The notes under the pieces: generated by a model | What the model was told of the DNA's origin: nothing | The model's database searches: none | What the model saw: the letters and a program-made list of their open reading frames with translations, nothing else | In this document: positions 54,169 to 62,928 of the stretch, one piece after another | Position numbering within the stretch: position 1 is the stretch's first letter | Layout: the number at the start of each line of letters is the position of its first letter | Program-made: the position numbers and the translations under genes | Source: Streptosporangium amethystogenes | GTDB lineage: Bacteria; Actinomycetota; Actinomycetes; Streptosporangiales; Streptosporangiaceae | NCBI RefSeq assembly: GCF_000721075.1 | Contig: NZ_JOEQ01000012.1 | Coordinates: 248,001 to 312,000, forward strand | Length of the DNA stretch: 64,000 nucleotides | Reading direction: 5' to 3'

Positions 54169-55253
54169 CAGAGATGCGCTCCGATCATGTCGAGCCGGGC
54201 TTCCACCCCGCCCAGCAGGTGGGCGTGGTGCTTGCCCCAGGCGAAGTAGCGGTGCAACGGGTAGGTCACGTCCACGCCGATCCCGCCGTGCAGGTGCTGG
54301 CAGGTGTAGAGCGCCCGCAGCGCCTGGTCGGTGACGGTCAGCGCGCCGACGGCCAGGTCGGCCTCGGCCTCGGCGTCGGCCCCCTCGGCCAGCCGCCACG
54401 CCCCCGACCAGACGGCCACGTCCAGTGCCCGGCCGGCGATGTAGACGTCGGCGATCTGCATGGTGACCGCCTGGAACTCGGCCAGCGCCCGGTCGAACTG
54501 CCTGCGCGTCCTGATGTACTCGGTGGTGAGCGCCAGCGCTCCGGCCAGCACTCCGGAGGCGACCGCGATGTTCCCGGCCAGCACCAGCCTGCGCAGGCCG
54601 TCGGCCGCGAGACCGTCCGCGGCGCCGACGAGCTCGCCGGGAGTGCCCGTCAGGCTCAGCGCGGCGGCCGGCTCTCCGGTGGAGAGCGTCACCCGGTGCT
54701 GTGTCGTCTCGGCGGGGTCCACCAGGAACAGGCCGACACCCGTCGCCGTGGTGGCCGGCACGAGGATCCTCGCGGCCTGGGCCGCGTAGGGCGTCGTGGT
54801 CTTGGCACCGTGCAGCACCCACCCGGAGCCGTCCTGGCGCGCGGTCGTGGCGGGCGGGGCGCCGAGGTCTCGGCCCGGCTCGGACGGCGCGGCGGCCAGC
54901 GAGACCTCACCCTCCGCCAGCGGGGCCAGTGCCTCGCGCTGCTCGCGGGACCCGTACCTGGCGATCACCTGCGCGGTGACCAGGCTCTGCTCGGCGGGGA
55001 CCGGCGCCACGTGGGCGCCGATCTCCCGCAGGATGACCGCCATCTCCACCGGACCCAGCCCGGCCCCGCCGGCCTCCTCCGGCAGGCAGACGCCGAGCAG
55101 CCCCGCCTGGGCCAGGGAGCGCCACAGGGCCGCGTCGTAGGGGGCGCCGCTCTTCTCGTGGGCTTCGAGCCTGGCCGAGGTCACCTCCCTGCCGAGGAGG
55201 TCGACCGCGAGTTCGCGCAGGTCGGTCTGGGTCTCGTCAAGATTGAAATCCAC
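54168..55253 (-). CDS. fadE28: Acyl-CoA dehydrogenase (FadE28/ChsE1-like)
   Basis: A 361-residue acyl-CoA dehydrogenase of the shorter, divergent subunit type. N-terminal VDFNLDETQTDLRELAVDLLGREV, central GVCLPEEAGGAGLGPVEMAVILREIG, and C-terminal ATEYIRTRRQFDRALAEFQAVTMQIADVYI-type helices (LTTEYIRTRRQFDRALAEFQ) with QHLHGGIGVDVTYPLHRYF. The middle FAD-binding region lacks the classic YxxSEPxxGSD sequence (it reads AAAPSEPGRDLG), typical of the partner subunit in heteromeric steroid acyl-CoA dehydrogenases. GTG at 55253 has GGAG 6 bases upstream; it overlaps the end of the acyl-CoA ligase gene by 17 bases. Confidence 0.85.
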   Translation of the reverse strand: MDFNLDETQTDLRELAVDLLGREVTSARLEAHEKSGAPYDAALWRSLAQAGLLGVCLPEEAGGAGLGPVEMAVILREIGAHVAPVPAEQSLVTAQVIARYGSREQREALAPLAEGEVSLAAAPSEPGRDLGAPPATTARQDGSGWVLHGAKTTTPYAAQAARILVPATTATGVGLFLVDPAETTQHRVTLSTGEPAAALSLTGTPGELVGAADGLAADGLRRLVLAGNIAVASGVLAGALALTTEYIRTRRQFDRALAEFQAVTMQIADVYIAGRALDVAVWSGAWRLAEGADAEAEADLAVGALTVTDQALRALYTCQHLHGGIGVDVTYPLHRYFAWGKHHAHLLGGVEARLDMIGAHL

Positions 55254-56853
55254 TGGCGCTCCAGGGTTGCCGTCGGCCGTGCTGGATGAACTCGTCGTCG
55301 ATGCCACGGACGTCCTCGGGGGTGAGCGGCCGCCAGGACGCCTGCCCGGGGGGACGCCACCAGACGGGGTCGCCGGTGTGCCATGCCTCGGCGGCGAGGA
55401 TCCGCTTGACGACCTTGTTGGACGCGGTCTGCGGCAGTTCCTCGCTGATCCGGATATATCGGGGTATGGCCTTGGGGCCCACGTCCTTCCTGCCGGCCAG
55501 GAAGCTCGCGAACGCCTCGGGATCGAAGCCGTCCCGCAGCACCAGGGCCGCCATCACCTGGTCGCCCGCCGCGGCGTCCGGTACGGGGTAGACGGCCGCC
55601 TCGACCACGCTGGGGAACTCGCGCACGACCGCCTCTATCGGCGCGACCGCCAGGTTCTCCCCGTCCACCCGGAGCCGCTCGGTGCCCCGCCCGGCGAAGA
55701 ACACGTAACCGTCGGCGTCGGCGTAGGCCAGGTCCCCCGACCAGAACACGCCCTGCCTGACGCGCTCGCGGTCGGCCTCGGGGTCGTTGTAGTAGCCGTC
55801 GAACAGGCCCAGTCCGCGGGTGTTGACCAGCTCCCCGATCGCCTCGCCCGCGTTGAGCAGCCGCCCGTCCTCGAAGACCGCGACCGGGCACCTCTCCCCC
55901 GTGACGGGGTCGCGGATCTCGACCTCCTCGGGAAGCCTGCCCAGGCATCCCGGCGGCCCGGACGGGGCGGGGGTGATCGAGATCGCGGTCTCGGTGGACC
56001 CGAACGCGTCGATGACGTAGCAGCCGAAGCGCTCCCCGAACCGGCTGACCGCGGTGGCGCTGCCCTCGTTGCCGAACGCGATCTTGAGGGTGTTCTCCGC
56101 GTCCGAGGGCTCCGCCGGGGTGGCCAGCACGTAGGAGAGCGCCTTGCCCACGTAGTGCAGGTAGGTGACCCCGTAGCGCCTGACGTCGGATATCAGGCCC
56201 GAGGCCGAGAACCTCCGCCGCAGCACCAGCGCCGCCCCCGACGCCACCGCCGGGGCGTACGCGGCCATGATCGCCCCGGAGTGGAAGAGCGGCATCGAAC
56301 AGTAGACGACATCCTGCGGCGACAGCATCGCCGCCAGGCTCGCCCCCGGGACCGCGATCTTCCGCTGCGTGATCTTCACCGCCCTGGGCCGTCCCGAGGT
56401 CCCCGATGTGAAGATCAGCATCGTCAGCGCGTCCTCGCGGACCGGACCCTCGAAAGCAGCGGGATCGGCGGGTGGCCGGGAACGGGCTGATCCCGGATCG
56501 CGGAGCGCGGTGAGGTCGGCCGCGAGGGTGGCGTAGCCGGGCTCGTGCAGGATCAAATCGACATGGGTCGCGTCCGCGTCGCGGGCGAGTTCGGCGGCGC
56601 TCCGGGTGGTGTTCAGCGCGACGACCACGTGGCCGGAGAGTGCGGCCCCGCCCAGCAGGAACAGCACCTCGGGAACGTTGTCGAACAGCACGCCGACGTG
56701 CAGGTTCCGGCCCCGCGCGTCCAGCAGGGCGGCGCGGGCCCGGCATTCGGCGATGTACTCGCGCCAGCTCCAGGTCCGCTCCTCGAAGAGCAGGCCGGGC
56801 CGATCGTCGTCGGCACGCCGCGCCAACAGCCCCGCCAGTGTCTCTTCGGACAT
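55237..56853 (-). CDS. Fatty/steroid acyl-CoA ligase (FadD17-like)
   Basis: A 538-residue adenylate-forming acyl-CoA synthetase. The AMP-binding P-loop LIFTSGTSGRPRAVK is near residue 160; the ATP/AMP motif DAFGSTETAISI near 285; the hinge GDLAYADADGYVFFAGRGTERLRVDGENL near 385-413; and the C-terminal Lys in TASNKVVKRIL. It resembles the FadD17/FadD19 class that activates steroid side-chain acids. It is the first gene of the igr-like operon and takes the place occupied by cyp125 in mycobacteria. ATG at 56853 has GGGAGG 5 bases upstream. A KstR-like operator lies 43 bases upstream of the start. Confidence 0.88.
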   Translation of the reverse strand: MSEETLAGLLARRADDDRPGLLFEERTWSWREYIAECRARAALLDARGRNLHVGVLFDNVPEVLFLLGGAALSGHVVVALNTTRSAAELARDADATHVDLILHEPGYATLAADLTALRDPGSARSRPPADPAAFEGPVREDALTMLIFTSGTSGRPRAVKITQRKIAVPGASLAAMLSPQDVVYCSMPLFHSGAIMAAYAPAVASGAALVLRRRFSASGLISDVRRYGVTYLHYVGKALSYVLATPAEPSDAENTLKIAFGNEGSATAVSRFGERFGCYVIDAFGSTETAISITPAPSGPPGCLGRLPEEVEIRDPVTGERCPVAVFEDGRLLNAGEAIGELVNTRGLGLFDGYYNDPEADRERVRQGVFWSGDLAYADADGYVFFAGRGTERLRVDGENLAVAPIEAVVREFPSVVEAAVYPVPDAAAGDQVMAALVLRDGFDPEAFASFLAGRKDVGPKAIPRYIRISEELPQTASNKVVKRILAAEAWHTGDPVWWRPPGQASWRPLTPEDVRGIDDEFIQHGRRQPWSASGFQS

Positions 56854-56895
56854 TGTGCCTCCCGCCAGGATGCCCAGGCCAGCTGCTCCGAAAAG

Positions 56896-56909
56896 TAGAA
56901 CAGATTCTA
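56896..56909. promoter_or_regulatory. KstR-like operator of the acyl-CoA ligase operon
   Basis: On the minus strand this reads TAGAATCTGTTCTA, an inverted repeat close to the mycobacterial KstR site (TAGAACxxGTTCTA). It lies between the divergent ligase operon and the KstR-like gene. Confidence 0.65.
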
Positions 56910-57030
56910 TTCCGTGTCCAGAGCCGGCCGCTCGCAACACCTCACCGGATAGCCATGGCACCGCATATGCCATGTAAGCGCGGGGCGTCTTTGTGACCGG
57001 TGAGTAACCCACCGGAGCATCCGGAAATCA

Positions 57031-57044
57031 GATAACGTGTTCTC
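57031..57044. promoter_or_regulatory. KstR-like operator at the regulator's own start
   Basis: GATAACGTGTTCTC shares the AACGTGTT core and 11 of 14 positions with TAGAACGTGTTCTA. It directly abuts the ATG of the TetR gene, suggesting autorepression of a leaderless or near-leaderless transcript. Confidence 0.5.
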
Positions 57045-57758
57045 ATGCGTACTCCGCATGTGTCCACCGACGTGCCGGTCACCCCGCACGCGGCCGACAG
57101 GCCCGTCCCGATAGACCTCGACCCGGTCACGACCGAGAAGACATCCGGCATGCAGAGCGAACCGGCGTCCACGGGCGTCCGCACCAGGAGCCAGCACCAG
57201 CGGCGCAAGCGCATCGTCCAGGCCGCCGCCGCTCTCGCCTCGCGGGGCGGCGTCGAGGCGATGCAGATGCGGACCGTCGCCGAGCGTGCCGGGGTCGCGC
57301 TGGGAACGCTCTATCGGTACTTCCCCTCCAAGATGGATCTCGTCGTCGCCGTCGTGGGCGAGGAGATCGACCTCCTCGAAAGCAGCATCGAGCGCCGCCC
57401 GCCCAGCGCCACCGCGGCCTCGGGGCGGGCCGTCGACATCCTGATGCGCGCCACCCGCGGCCTGATGCGCGAGCCCGAGCTCGCCGACGCGCTCATCCGC
57501 TCGCTGATCATGGCCGAGGTCGAGACGCCGTTCGGCGACCGGATGACCGGATTGCTGCTCCGTGTCGCCGGGGACGACCTCACCGTCGACACCGCCACCG
57601 AGGAGCAGTTCGCCCTCGCGGGCTCGCTGTCCAGCATCTGGGTGCACGAGCTTCTGGAGATGCTCAGGGGACGCCGCACCTACGAGCAGATCCAGCGGCG
57701 CATCGAGATCGCCGCCGAGCGCCTGCTCGCCGATTTCCGGCCCTCTCCTTCCACCTGA
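57045..57758 (+). CDS. KstR-like TetR-family repressor of steroid degradation
   Basis: A 237-residue regulator. After a ~45-residue Pro/Thr-rich leader comes QRRKRIVQAAAALASRGGVEAMQMRTVAERAGVALGTLYRYFPSKMDLVVAVVGEE (about 49-104), very close to the HTH of mycobacterial KstR (RKRILDATxxIASKGGYEAVQMRAVADRADVAVGTLYRYFPSKVHLL). The ligand domain follows. KstR represses cholesterol genes and is released by a CoA thioester of a degradation intermediate. Three matching operators in the locus support the assignment. ATG at 57045 keeps GC-rich third positions throughout; ATG at 57150 gives a KstR-like length and is the alternative. Confidence 0.83.
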   Translation: MRTPHVSTDVPVTPHAADRPVPIDLDPVTTEKTSGMQSEPASTGVRTRSQHQRRKRIVQAAAALASRGGVEAMQMRTVAERAGVALGTLYRYFPSKMDLVVAVVGEEIDLLESSIERRPPSATAASGRAVDILMRATRGLMREPELADALIRSLIMAEVETPFGDRMTGLLLRVAGDDLTVDTATEEQFALAGSLSSIWVHELLEMLRGRRTYEQIQRRIEIAAERLLADFRPSPST

Positions 57759-57761
57759 AAC

Positions 57762-59042
<1,281 letters not shown>

Positions 59043-59067
59043 CCGGCGCCGGTAAGGAGCAGCACCC

Positions 59068-60084
59068 TTGAAATCCCGCCGCAGGCCGTACAGCGAGCAG
59101 CGTCCGTTCGACACCGGTGGCGGTGTGTGGAGCGTGCCCGTCCCGATCCCCGGCAACCCGCTCGGCTACACCCTGGTCTACGCGATCGAGTCCCCCGCCG
59201 GGCCTCTGCTGATCGACGCGGGATGGAACGCCCCCGAGGCGTGGCTGGCCCTGCGCGACGGGCTGAGCGCGGTCGGCATGGACGTACGCGACGTGCGCGG
59301 GGTGGTCGTCACCCACTTCCACCCCGACCACGCCGGGCTGGCCGGGCAGGTCAGGGAGGAGTCCGGCGCGTGGATCGCCATGCACGAGGCCGACGCCGAA
59401 CTGGTCCGGTTCATGCGGGAGGTCGAGGGCGACGCGCACCGCGACCTCCAGGCCGACATGCTACGCCGCGCGGGGGCGGGCACCATCGAGGTGGAGGAGG
59501 TGACCGGGAACCGGCCGAAGCCGCCCGCGCTGCCGGACCGCGTTCTCTCCGACGGCGACCTGATCGACCTGCCGGGACGCAGGCTCCGCACGATCTGGAC
59601 CCCCGGCCACACGCCGGGCCACGTCTGCCTGCACCTGGAGGACGCCGACCGGCTCTTCACCGGCGACCACGTGCTGCCGGCGATCACCCCGCACATCGGC
59701 ATCTACCCGTACGACCGGGCGGACGTCGACCCGCTCAGCGACTTCCTGGAGTCGCTGGAGAAGGTGAAGGGCCTGGGCGAACTCGAAGCCCTTCCCGCCC
59801 ATGAATGGATATTTCCGGACACGGCGGCTCGGGCGGCGGAGATCGGCATCCATCACGAGGAGAAGCTCCGACTGCTGGCCACGCTGCTCGCCGAGGCGGC
59901 GGAGCCGCTGACCATCTGGGAGATCGCCGGACGGATGACCTGGAACCGTCCCTGGGAGGACTTCCCTCCCATGCTTCGCGGGATGGCGGCCGGGGAGGCT
60001 GCGGCACACCTGCGCACCCTGGAGGCTCGCGGGATCATCCGCCGGGTGACGGGGGTGGATCCGGTCCGGTTCGCCATAGACTAG
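59068..60084 (+). CDS. MBL-fold metallo-hydrolase
   Basis: A 338-residue metallo-beta-lactamase-fold protein. The metal site is complete: THFHPDH (about 83-89), GHTPGH (about 186-191) and TGDHVLP (about 205-211). The C-terminal ~70 residues form a winged-helix-like tail (IWEIAGRMTWNRPWEDFPPM ... HLRTLEARGIIRRV) seen in lactonase/thioesterase-type members such as those beside beta-oxidation genes. TTG at 59068 with AAGGAGC 9 bases upstream is the only start near the expected N-terminus. A CoA-thioester or lactone substrate is likely from context. Its stop overlaps the GntR operator. Confidence 0.87.
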   Translation: MKSRRRPYSEQRPFDTGGGVWSVPVPIPGNPLGYTLVYAIESPAGPLLIDAGWNAPEAWLALRDGLSAVGMDVRDVRGVVVTHFHPDHAGLAGQVREESGAWIAMHEADAELVRFMREVEGDAHRDLQADMLRRAGAGTIEVEEVTGNRPKPPALPDRVLSDGDLIDLPGRRLRTIWTPGHTPGHVCLHLEDADRLFTGDHVLPAITPHIGIYPYDRADVDPLSDFLESLEKVKGLGELEALPAHEWIFPDTAARAAEIGIHHEEKLRLLATLLAEAAEPLTIWEIAGRMTWNRPWEDFPPMLRGMAAGEAAAHLRTLEARGIIRRVTGVDPVRFAID

Positions 60085-60097
60085 ACATCGGATGTCT
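60083..60097. promoter_or_regulatory. FadR-type GntR operator
   Basis: AGACATC-G-GATGTCT, a perfect 15-base palindrome of the ACATCnGATGT type often bound by GntR/FCD regulators. It begins at the stop codon of the metallo-hydrolase gene and lies 24 bases before the GntR start, consistent with autoregulation. Confidence 0.65.
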
Positions 60098-60121
60098 GGC
60101 GAAACCTGAGGACGGTGCGGA

Positions 60122-60796
60122 GTGGCGGTCACCGACGCCGCTATCGACAGGATCAAGCAGATGATCCTGTCCGGCGAGCTCGCCCCGGGCAGCAGGCTGC
60201 CCAAGGAGGCCGACCTGGCCGACCGGCTCGGCCTCTCGCGCAACTCCCTGCGCGAGGCGGTCAGGGCACTGGCCCTGATCAACGTGCTGGACGTGCGCCA
60301 GGGCGACGGCACGTACGTGACCAGCCTGGAGCCGAGGCTCCTGCTCGACGCCATGTCGTTCGTGGTCGACTTCCACCAGGACGACACGGTGCTGCAGTTC
60401 TTCCAGGTCCGCCGGATCCTGGAGCCCGCGGCGACCGCCATGGCGGCGACGTACATGTCCGAGTCGGAGGTGGCCGAACTCCGTAAGATCCTCGACGCGC
60501 TGCCTGTCGACCCGAGCGTCGAGCAGCTCGTCGCCAACGATCTGGAGTTCCACCAGCGCATCGCGGCGGGCTCGGGCAACGCCGTGCTCTGCTCCCTCAT
60601 CGAGAGCCTCTCCGGACCCACCACCAGGGCCAGGATCTGGAGGGGCCTCACCCAGGAGAACGCCCTGGAGAAGACCCGCGAGCAGCACACCGCGATCTGC
60701 GACGCCATCGCCGCCCACCAGCCGGAGGTCGCCCGCGCCTGGGCGACCGTCCACATCGCCGGCGTCGAGGACTGGCTCCGCAGCGCCCTGGCCTGA
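60122..60796 (+). CDS. GntR/FadR-family regulator with FCD domain
   Basis: A 224-residue regulator. Residues ~5-68 are the winged helix (IDRIKQMILSGELAPGSRLPKEADLADRLGLSRNSLREAVRAL); the rest is the FCD ligand domain with D-x4-H pattern NDLEFHQRIAAGSGN and the later HIAGVEDW His. GTG at 60122. Its operator and the adjoining aldo/keto reductase and sugar transporter genes suggest a sugar or sugar-acid effector rather than a steroid one. Confidence 0.9.
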   Translation: MAVTDAAIDRIKQMILSGELAPGSRLPKEADLADRLGLSRNSLREAVRALALINVLDVRQGDGTYVTSLEPRLLLDAMSFVVDFHQDDTVLQFFQVRRILEPAATAMAATYMSESEVAELRKILDALPVDPSVEQLVANDLEFHQRIAAGSGNAVLCSLIESLSGPTTRARIWRGLTQENALEKTREQHTAICDAIAAHQPEVARAWATVHIAGVEDWLRSALA

Positions 60797-60838
60797 GGTG
60801 GCGGCCCCCGGCCAGGCCACGCGAGTGCCGGTACATGT

Positions 60839-61768
60839 TCAGGGGATCAGGCCTTCGCCCGCCAGGTCGGTCCAGAGGTCCTCGGGGACGGGGCGGGCGG
60901 TCAGGGCGGCGTTGCGGGTCACTTCGGCTGCGGAGCGGGCGCCGACGATGACGGTGGCGACCGCCGGGTGGCGCAGCGGGAAGGCCAGGGCCGCCTGGGG
61001 CAGGGTGACGCCGTGCCGGTCGCAGACGGCGGCGATCCGGCGGGCGCGCTCCAGCAGCGGGCCGGGGGCCGGGGCGTAGTCGTAGGTGCCCGACGGGTCG
61101 TGGGTGGCCAGCAGGCCACTGTTGAACACCCCGGCGGCGAACACCGAGACGCCGCGCTCGGCGCAGAGCGGCAGCAGCTCGTCGGCGCCCGACTGGTCGA
61201 GGAGGGTGTAGCGCCCGGCGAGCATGACCGTGTCGACGCCGGTCTCGCGGACGAACCGAGTGAGCATCTCCGCCTGGTTCATCCCGACCCCGATCGCCTT
61301 GACGACCCCCTGGTCGCGCAGCTCCGCCAGGGCCGGGTACGCCTCGCCGACCGCTTGCTCCCAGTGGTCGTCCGGGTCGTGGATCAGCACGATGTCGACC
61401 GCGTCCAGGCCGAGCCGCGCCAGGCTCTCCTCCAGCGACCGCCGGACCCCGTCGCGGGAGAAGTCCCACACCCGGCGCAGGTCGGCGGGGACGTCGAAGC
61501 CCTGCTCGTCCCGGCCGAAGGGGCCTTCGGCCGGGACGAGCAGGCGACCGACCTTGGTGGACAGGGTGTAGGAGTCGCGGGGCCGGTCCGCCAGGGCGGC
61601 GCCGAGCCGCCGCTCCGACAGGCCGAGCCCGTAGTGCGGCGCGGTGTCGAACAGCCGGATACCCGCCTCGTAGGCCGCGTCCACCGCCGCCCGCGCCGCG
61701 TCCTCGCCGACCTCGGAGAACAGGTTCCCGATCGGGGCCGCACCGAAGCCGTACCTGCTGACCTGCAC
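60839..61768 (-). CDS. Aldo/keto reductase (sugar dehydrogenase type)
   Basis: A 309-residue AKR. The catalytic tetrad is visible: D and Y in FDTAPHYGLGLSE (about 44-56), K in LSTKVGR (about 72) and H in LIHDPD (about 124). The long loop VPAEGPFGRDEQGFDVPADLRRVWDFS is typical of the D-threo-aldose/L-fucose dehydrogenase branch. GTG at 61768 has GGAG 6 bases upstream; a GTG at 61795 is possible. It is oriented with the sugar ABC transporter genes upstream on the same strand, so it probably oxidises the imported sugar. Confidence 0.9.
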   Translation of the reverse strand: MQVSRYGFGAAPIGNLFSEVGEDAARAAVDAAYEAGIRLFDTAPHYGLGLSERRLGAALADRPRDSYTLSTKVGRLLVPAEGPFGRDEQGFDVPADLRRVWDFSRDGVRRSLEESLARLGLDAVDIVLIHDPDDHWEQAVGEAYPALAELRDQGVVKAIGVGMNQAEMLTRFVRETGVDTVMLAGRYTLLDQSGADELLPLCAERGVSVFAAGVFNSGLLATHDPSGTYDYAPAPGPLLERARRIAAVCDRHGVTLPQAALAFPLRHPAVATVIVGARSAAEVTRNAALTARPVPEDLWTDLAGEGLIP

Positions 61769-61914
61769 CTCTTGCTCCGTTCTGGACGGCTTCACGTTTC
61801 TCGTACGGGAGTGATGCTTCTTGGCTCCCGTGCAGTTTGCGGTATCCGCCCGGGTCCGCGCATCCCCGCAGGCCCGCACCGGCTCCGCGCCCGTACGGGC
61901 TGAACGTCCGCGCG

Positions 61915-62928
61915 TCAGTCCTGGGCCTTGCCGCCCGCCAGGCGGCTGATCATCAGGGCGACCAGGATGATCGAACCGTAGACCAGCTGCTTCCACTCAC
62001 CGGGGACGCCCTTCAGGGTCAGGATGTTCTCGACGAGGCCGATCACCAGGACACCGGTGAGCGCGCCGAGGATCGTCCCCTTGCCGCCGTCCATGCTGAC
62101 GCCGCCGATGACTGCGGCGGCGAAGGCCATGAAGATCCAGCCGACGCCCTGGTTGGCGCTGATGCCGCCCAGGCGGCCGGTCTCCAGCACACCGGCCAGC
62201 GCGGCGACGATCCCGCCGATGACGAAGACGGCCCAGACGACCCGCTCGACCCTGACACCCACCGCGCGGGCGGCGTCGGCGTTGCCGCCGATGGCGTAGA
62301 GCGAGCGGCCGACCCGGAAGTAGCCGAGCGCGACGATGGCCACCGTGAAGAGCGCGCCGACGATCCAGATGGCCGCCGGCAGGCCGAGCCAGGTGGCGCT
62401 GCCCAGGTAGAGGAACGACTCGGGCAGCTCGAACAGGCTCTTGCCCTGGGTGAGACCCAGCTGGAGGCCGTGCACGACGATCATCATGGCCAGCGTGACG
62501 ATGAAGGCCGACAGCTGGAACCGCATGATCAGGAAGCCGTTGAAGGCGCCGACCAGGCCGCCGACCAGCAGGCAGAGCGGGATCGCCAGGATGCCGGGCA
62601 GCTCAAGGCCGAAGCCGCCGGCCGCCACCGGGATGACCAGCATCACGCCGACGGCGGGCGCCATGCCGACCGTGGACTCCAGCGAGAGGTCGAACTTGCC
62701 GGCGATCAGGATCAGCGCCTCGGCGAGCACCACCAGCGCCAGGGCCGACTGCTGCTGGAGCACGTTGGTCAGGTTGCCCGGAGTGAGGAAGATCGGGTCC
62801 ACGAAGGAGCCGGCGATCAGCAGCACGACGATCACCGGGACCAGGGTGAGGTCGCGGAACCGCCCGAACTGTATGCGGCGGCCCCGGGGGGCGGCCGACA
62901 CGGGAGAGGAAGTCTTCGTCGTGGTCAT
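61915..62928 (-). CDS. Ribose-type sugar ABC transporter permease
   Basis: A 337-residue permease of the RbsC/BPD_transp_2 family with 8-10 spans. Family marks: LALVVLAEALILIAGKFDLSLESTVGMAPAVGVML (about 68-102), ALGYFRVGRSLYAIGGNADAARAVGVRVERV (the coupling loop, about 205-236) and GVGWIFMAFAAAVIGGVSMDGGKGTI (about 258-283). It overlaps the ATPase gene by one base (TGATG). A putative partner dehydrogenase (aldo/keto reductase) lies downstream; the binding protein and first half of the ATPase lie outside the window. Confidence 0.93.
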   Translation of the reverse strand: MTTTKTSSPVSAAPRGRRIQFGRFRDLTLVPVIVVLLIAGSFVDPIFLTPGNLTNVLQQQSALALVVLAEALILIAGKFDLSLESTVGMAPAVGVMLVIPVAAGGFGLELPGILAIPLCLLVGGLVGAFNGFLIMRFQLSAFIVTLAMMIVVHGLQLGLTQGKSLFELPESFLYLGSATWLGLPAAIWIVGALFTVAIVALGYFRVGRSLYAIGGNADAARAVGVRVERVVWAVFVIGGIVAALAGVLETGRLGGISANQGVGWIFMAFAAAVIGGVSMDGGKGTILGALTGVLVIGLVENILTLKGVPGEWKQLVYGSIILVALMISRLAGGKAQD

